A DNA stretch of 64,000 bases from Ectopseudomonas chengduensis (GTDB lineage: Bacteria > Pseudomonadota > Gammaproteobacteria > Pseudomonadales > Pseudomonadaceae): contig NZ_JACFYZ010000012.1 of assembly GCF_015712065.1 (NCBI RefSeq), positions 62,001 through 126,000 of the forward strand. The letters are read 5' to 3'. Below the pieces are notes generated by a model. The model made no database searches and was not told the DNA's origin. It saw only the letters and a list, made by a program, of their open reading frames with translations. Below are positions 59,341 to 64,000 of this stretch, in pieces. The translations under genes were made by a program, and so were the position numbers. Within the stretch, counting starts at the first letter, position 1, and the number at the start of each line of letters is the position of its first letter.

Positions 59341-60681
59341 TCAATCCAGTTTGACCACTTTGGCCAGGACCACCTTGGGCCCCTTCATCTTCTTGACGAT
59401 GATGCGCAGGCCATCGGTTTCCAGCACCTCCTCTTCGTCAGGCATGCGCTTGAGGGTCTCGTAGATCAACCCGGCCAACGTCTCGGCCTCGATATGGTCG
59501 AGGTCGACACCGAGCAGGCGCTCGACCTTGGCCAGCGGCGTGTCGCCGCGCACCAGCAGCTTGCCCGGCTGGTAGGCGAGGATGCCGCGCTCGGCCTTGC
59601 GGTGTTCGTCCTGAATATCGCCGACCAGTGCTTCGAGCACGTCTTCCATGGTCAGGTAGCCGATCACCTTGCCGTCGGCCTCCTCGACCAGGGCGAAGTG
59701 CGCGCCGCCCTGGCGGAACTGCTCGAGCAACTGCGACAGCGGCATGTGCCGGCTGACGCGCTCCAGCGGGTGCATCAGATCCGCCAGCTTGAGCGCTGAC
59801 GGCAGCATCTCCAGCAGCGACAGGTGCAGCAGCAGGTCCTTGATATGCAGCACGCCGACGAACTCGCCCTTGCTCTCGTCGAAGATCGGGTAGCGGCTGT
59901 ACTTGTGGCGGCGGAAGGTGGTGAACACCTGATCGAGGCTGGCGTTGAGTTCCAGGAAGACCAGGTCCTCGCGAGAGTTGGCCCAGTCCACCACCTCCAG
60001 CTCGCCCAGCTCGACCGCCGACGCCAGCACCCGCAGGTCCTGGTCGTTGTCGCTGGTGGCACGGCTGGAATGCAGGATCAGCTTGAGCTCGTCGCGGCTG
60101 TAGTGATGCTCGTGGTGCGGCCCCGGTTCGCCTTGCCCGGCAATACGCAGGATGGCGTTGGCACTGGCGTTGAGCACGAAGATCGCCGGGTACATCAGCC
60201 AGTAGAAGGCGTACAGCGGCGCTGCCGTCCACAGCGACAACAGTTCCGGTTTACGAATCGCCCAGGACTTGGGCGCCAGCTCGCCGATGACGATGTGCAG
60301 GTAGGAAATGATCGAGAACGCAGTGAAGAAAGCGATACCGTGAATCAGCTTGGGTGACTCCACGCCAACCGCCACCAGCAGCGGCGTCAGCAGCTCGGCG
60401 AAGGCTGGCTCACCGACCCAGCCAAGTCCCAGCGAAGCCAGGGTGATGCCCAGCTGACAAGCCGAGAGGTAGGCGTCCATCTGGTTGTGCACGGTGCGCA
60501 GAATATGCCCGCGCCAGCCGTGGGCCTCGGCCAGGGCATCGACCTTGGTCGCGCGCAGGCGCACGATGGCGAACTCCGCGGCGACGAAGAAGCCGTTGAG
60601 CAGGACCAGAAACAGGGCGAACAGCATGAGGCCGAAATCGGCGAAGTAATCGGGAGCAGGAAGACTCGTGGAGGGGTCCAT
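59341..60681 (-). CDS. CNNM/CorC (HlyC) family membrane transporter
   Basis: 446 residues. The N-terminal CNNM domain (about 15-190) has four hydrophobic segments with FVAAEFAIVRLRATKVDALA, LGITLASLGLGWVGEPAF and IVIGELAPKSWAIR. Two CBS domains (about 220-350) follow, with RRHKYSRYPIFDESKGEFVG and GGAHFALVEEADGKVIGYLT, then the CorC_HlyC domain (about 360-440). Related proteins export or regulate Mg2+/Co2+; the older name hemolysin is misleading. It is downstream of phoR on the same strand, the conserved P. aeruginosa order. Confidence 0.92.
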   Translation of the reverse strand: MDPSTSLPAPDYFADFGLMLFALFLVLLNGFFVAAEFAIVRLRATKVDALAEAHGWRGHILRTVHNQMDAYLSACQLGITLASLGLGWVGEPAFAELLTPLLVAVGVESPKLIHGIAFFTAFSIISYLHIVIGELAPKSWAIRKPELLSLWTAAPLYAFYWLMYPAIFVLNASANAILRIAGQGEPGPHHEHHYSRDELKLILHSSRATSDNDQDLRVLASAVELGELEVVDWANSREDLVFLELNASLDQVFTTFRRHKYSRYPIFDESKGEFVGVLHIKDLLLHLSLLEMLPSALKLADLMHPLERVSRHMPLSQLLEQFRQGGAHFALVEEADGKVIGYLTMEDVLEALVGDIQDEHRKAERGILAYQPGKLLVRGDTPLAKVERLLGVDLDHIEAETLAGLIYETLKRMPDEEEVLETDGLRIIVKKMKGPKVVLAKVVKLD

Positions 60682-60743
60682 GAAGGTTCGGATTAGCCAA
60701 AGATAGCTAGAGGTTGGAGCTTCGCCGCGTCGAATGCAAGCAC

Positions 60744-62063
60744 TCAGCGCGCACGCTGCACCACCTGCGCCGGGGTGAAATGGCAGGTAAAGGTGCTGCC
60801 CTTGCCAGGAACGCTGCTGATCTCCAGATTGCCACGGTGACGCAGCAGCACATGCTTGACGATGGCCAGGCCCAGCCCGGTGCCACCGGTATTGCTGGCA
60901 CGGCTCGAATCGACCCGGTAGAAGCGCTCGGTCAGGCGCGGCAAGTGCTTGGCCTCGATGCCCATACCGGTATCGCTGACCGACAGGTGTGCGCCCTTCT
61001 CGTCAGACCACCAGCGAATACGGATGTCGCCTCCGGCCGGGGTGTACTTCACCGCGTTGAACACCAGGTTGGAGAAGGCGCTGCGCAGCTCCGCCTCACT
61101 GCCCTTGAGCTTCAGATGCGGATCGGCCTCCAGGCTGATGCGATGCTGTTGCTCACCAGACAATGCTTGGGCGTCGTTCTTGATCGACAGCAGCATCAGG
61201 TCGGCCGCCACCGGCTGGTTGTCCGACGGGTAATCGGTGGCTTCCAGCTTGGCCAACAGGAGCAGATCGTTGAGCAGGGTCTGCATGCGCGCGCCCTGTT
61301 GCTGCATCTGCTGCAATGCGCGCAGCCAGCGCGGATTGACCGCCTCGACGTTGTCCAGAAGCGTCTCCAGATAGCCGGCAATCACCGTCAACGGCGTACG
61401 CAGCTCATGGGAGACGTTGGCGACGAAGTCCTTGCGCATCTGTTCCAGCTGATGCAGACGGGTAACGTCACGCACCAGCAACAGATGCTCGCGATTGCCG
61501 TAGCGGGTGATATGGAACTGCAAGCGGCGGCGATCGTTGATCGGTGAAGGAATCTCCAGGGCATCGGCATAGTTGCCACGCTCGAAGTAATCTTTGAAAC
61601 GCGGGTCGCGCACCAGGTTGGCCAACTGTTGACCACTGTCCTGCGGCGTCTTCAGGCCCAGCAGGGTCTCGGCTGCGCGGTTCCACCATTCCAAGTTGCC
61701 CTGGCTGTCGAGCATCACCACGGCGTCCTTGAGGGCGGCAGTGGACTCCTGAACGCGGTCGATCACCGCCTGCAAGCGGCCACGCGCCTTCTGGTTACGG
61801 CGTTGCAGGTGGTAGATGCTGTCGAACACCTCGCCCCACAGGCCGTAACCATCCGGCGGCGGCTCGTCGGGTTTGTGTTCGCGCAGCCACTTGTGCAGGC
61901 GCAGCAGCTGGCTGAGGGTCCAGCCCAGATGAATGGCCAGACCGCAGGCCAGCACCCAGGCATATTCACCGGTGATGAAACCGAGCAGCAGGCAGGCGCC
62001 AACCAGCAGCAACAGGCGGCGCACCACGGCGCCACGCCAGTCTTGATTCACGATGGAGCGCAT
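60744..62063 (-). CDS. phoR: Phosphate regulon sensor histidine kinase PhoR
   Basis: 439-residue inner-membrane kinase that phosphorylates PhoB under phosphate limitation. Two N-terminal membrane segments (about 15-50) lack a periplasmic domain, then a linker and PAS domain (about 95-190, DAVVMLDSQGNLEWWNRAAE). The HisKA H-box is VANVSHELRTPLTVIAGYLE and the ATPase boxes are FNAVKYTPAGG, VSDTGMGI and GTGLGLAIVKHV. A GTG four codons inside is an alternative start. It follows phoB by 42 bp. Confidence 0.96.
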   Translation of the reverse strand: MRSIVNQDWRGAVVRRLLLLVGACLLLGFITGEYAWVLACGLAIHLGWTLSQLLRLHKWLREHKPDEPPPDGYGLWGEVFDSIYHLQRRNQKARGRLQAVIDRVQESTAALKDAVVMLDSQGNLEWWNRAAETLLGLKTPQDSGQQLANLVRDPRFKDYFERGNYADALEIPSPINDRRRLQFHITRYGNREHLLLVRDVTRLHQLEQMRKDFVANVSHELRTPLTVIAGYLETLLDNVEAVNPRWLRALQQMQQQGARMQTLLNDLLLLAKLEATDYPSDNQPVAADLMLLSIKNDAQALSGEQQHRISLEADPHLKLKGSEAELRSAFSNLVFNAVKYTPAGGDIRIRWWSDEKGAHLSVSDTGMGIEAKHLPRLTERFYRVDSSRASNTGGTGLGLAIVKHVLLRHRGNLEISSVPGKGSTFTCHFTPAQVVQRAR

Positions 62064-62105
62064 CCTTGTCAGAAGAACGTGGGCGCAGAAACACCGCGCT
62101 AGCGA

Positions 62106-62795
<690 letters not shown>

Positions 62796-62845
62796 GGTCC
62801 TGCCTCGGTTCGTTCAACTGTCTGCGCGCATTAGATAACGGAATT

Positions 62846-62863
62846 ATTGCAGGTATGTGACAC
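62846..62863 (-). promoter_or_regulatory. Candidate Pho box upstream of phoB
   Basis: Read on the minus strand: GTGTCAC, spacer ATAC, CTGCAAT. Each half matches the consensus CTGTCAT at 5 of 7 positions with the correct 4-bp spacer. A possible -10 element (TATCTAAT) starts about 8-9 bp further towards phoB, the geometry of PhoB-activated promoters. It implies autoregulation of phoBR. Confidence 0.6.
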
Positions 62864-63094
62864 GGAGTTATCGACTGCCGCCATGGCCGCGAAAAACACC
62901 GAACATTTCCGCCGCGGGCCTCGTCTAAACTGTTTGAGGCTGCCGCCAATCCGGGGCGGCCTGGAGCCTGGCACAGGACCTCATAGGCACTTATGGGAGT
63001 TCGTGGCTCCTTCCGTCCTGTATCGCTGTGACCTCCAGTCTTGCTCCCAGCTGCCGCCAGGCTGTCGCTGTTCATTCCGAGGAGAGGCTAAAAA

Positions 63095-63481
63095 ATGAGA
63101 AGAATTACCCCCCGATTAGTCCCGCTGCTCGCCAGTGCCCTGCTGAGCTGGCCCCTGCTGGGCCTGGCGGCCGAACCGGCGATGGAGAAGGACGGCATGC
63201 TGGTGGATGCCAAGGGCATGGCGCTCTACACCTACGACAAGGACGCCGCGGGCGTATCCAACTGCACGGGCCAGTGCGCGCAGAACTGGCCGCCACTGAA
63301 GGCTGAGGCTGGGGCCAAGGCCGAAGGCGAGTGGAGCCTGGTCAAGCGCGACGACGGCACCCTGCAGTGGGCCTATGACGGCAAGCCGCTGTACACCTTC
63401 ATCAACGACAAGCAGCCCGGTGAGGTCACGGGCGATGGCAAGATGGGCGTCTGGCACGTCGCCAAGCCGGAAGCCTACTAA
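63095..63481 (+). CDS. Secreted COG4315 repeat protein
   Basis: 128 residues with a signal peptide (about 1-25, ending GLAA). Two copies of the COG4315 motif are seen: MLVDAKGMALYTYDKDAAGV with NCTGQCAQNWPPL, and WAYDGKPLYTFINDKQPGEV with GVWHVA. The conserved CxxxC may form a disulfide or bind metal. Periplasmic function is unknown. It is divergent from phoB across 299 bp. AGGAGAGG stands about 9 bases before the ATG. Confidence 0.85.
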   Translation: MRRITPRLVPLLASALLSWPLLGLAAEPAMEKDGMLVDAKGMALYTYDKDAAGVSNCTGQCAQNWPPLKAEAGAKAEGEWSLVKRDDGTLQWAYDGKPLYTFINDKQPGEVTGDGKMGVWHVAKPEAY

Positions 63482-63511
63482 TCCCCCATCATTCCAGGCG
63501 CTGCGCTGGTT

Positions 63512-64000
63512 TCAGCGCAGCGCGTAGTCGGCGACCAGGCCGACGAAGATCGCCAGCCCCGCCCAGTGGTTGTGCAGGAAGGCGTTGAAGCACACCAGCG
63601 GCTCGCGACGGCAGGTCACGTGGAACTCCCAGGCGAAGCAGGCGGCGGCCGCCAACAGGCCGAGGTGGAAGTACAGGCCCAGCTCGAAGCGCGCGCCAGC
63701 CAGCAGCAGGCAGAGCAGCGCCAGCCCCTGCAGGATGGCGATGATCAGGCGGTCGGCGTCGCCGAACAGGATGGCGGTGGACTTCACCCCGATCTTCAGG
63801 TCGTCCTCACGGTCGGCCATGGCGTAGTAGGTGTCGTAGGCCACGGTCCACAGCAGGTTGGCGATGTACAGCAGCCAGGCTTCAGGTGGCAGGCTGCCGG
63901 TTTCGGCGGTGAAGGCCATCGGCATACCCCAGGAGAATGCCGCGCCGAGCACCACCTGCGGGTAGAAGGTGTAGCGCTTCATGAAGGGGTAACAGGCTGC
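63512..64000 (-). CDS. ubiA: 4-hydroxybenzoate octaprenyltransferase (5' truncated)
   Basis: The C-terminal 162 residues of UbiA, which attaches the polyprenyl chain to 4-hydroxybenzoate in ubiquinone synthesis. The frame is open to the window edge; the first residues visible read AACYPFMKRYT. The second aspartate-rich motif DTYYAMADREDD is present, as are several membrane helices such as LIIAILQGLALLCLLLAGA. The first NDxxDxxxD motif lies outside. ubiC would be expected just upstream. It is convergent with the COG4315 gene. Confidence 0.95.
   Translation of the reverse strand, partial: AACYPFMKRYTFYPQVVLGAAFSWGMPMAFTAETGSLPPEAWLLYIANLLWTVAYDTYYAMADREDDLKIGVKSTAILFGDADRLIIAILQGLALLCLLLAGARFELGLYFHLGLLAAAACFAWEFHVTCRREPLVCFNAFLHNHWAGLAIFVGLVADYALR

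Noticed and set aside
59150..59344. 64-codon frame just after the CNNM transporter stop
   Set aside because: Third codon positions are not GC-biased, there is no ribosome binding site, and it lies in the probable promoter region of the outer-membrane protein.

Overview
The window looks like a chromosomal segment of a Pseudomonas, probably of the P. mendocina/P. oleovorans group. The GC content is high, codons mostly end in G or C, and the right-hand gene order (rpmG-rpmB, dipeptide-binding protein, radC, coaBC, dut, algC, argB, pyrE, crc, rph, yicC, gmk, rpoZ, spoT, ridA, oxyR, recG, HU, rubredoxin reductase, phoR-phoB, ubiA) is the one I know from the P. aeruginosa PA5315-PA5362 region. Genus is firm; the species group is inference. 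I saw no tRNA, rRNA, CRISPR array, prophage or intact insertion sequence.

Left part (1-30 kb, more variable). It opens with the 3' part of modC (molybdate ABC ATPase). A sigma54-activator-like AAA+ protein with a degenerate contact loop and a small hydrolase follow. Then comes a sulfur-starvation operon, oscA-sbp-cysT-cysW-cysA, behind an AT-rich, palindrome-rich control region. Next are small accessory modules: ArsR regulator / ABM-domain protein / TSUP exporter; an XRE regulator facing a small membrane protein across a palindromic operator; a Crp/Fnr regulator and a PhoD-like phosphatase; a GNAT acetyltransferase; and the polyamine gamma-glutamylation pair puuA/puuB. A lipoprotein, a chemoreceptor with a C-terminal sensor region, and an AraC-flavoprotein operon divergent from a fatty-acid desaturase come after. 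A large 7TMR-DISM/PAS/GGDEF/EAL protein overlaps tail to tail with a receiver-HDOD protein.

Right part (30-64 kb, mostly core). It holds coenzyme A synthesis (coaBC), dUTPase, AlgC with a long membrane-anchored N-terminal extension, arginine and pyrimidine synthesis (argB, pyrE), carbon catabolite repression (crc), RNA metabolism (rph, yicC), and the gmk-rpoZ-spoT guanine nucleotide/stringent-response cluster. RidA, LysE exporter/AraC, OxyR, RecG, an YbaK-like/HDOD protein, HU, rubredoxin reductase, an outer-membrane barrel, a CNNM transporter, PhoR-PhoB behind a candidate Pho box, a secreted COG4315 protein and truncated ubiA follow.

Intergenic spaces carry several families of dispersed palindromes: GTAGGAGC-type REPs (two arranged as inverted REPIN-like units), GGTGGGC..GCCCACC, GGCGGGT..ACCCGCC, GGTGCGC..GCGCACC and CCCGGAT..ATCCGGG. 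Two larger structured non-coding elements stand out. One is a run of six hairpins with terminal complementary arms at 19842-20014. The other is a nested palindrome between yicC and gmk at 43318-43402. Neither is explained by a protein gene, and they are the least-explained parts of the window.
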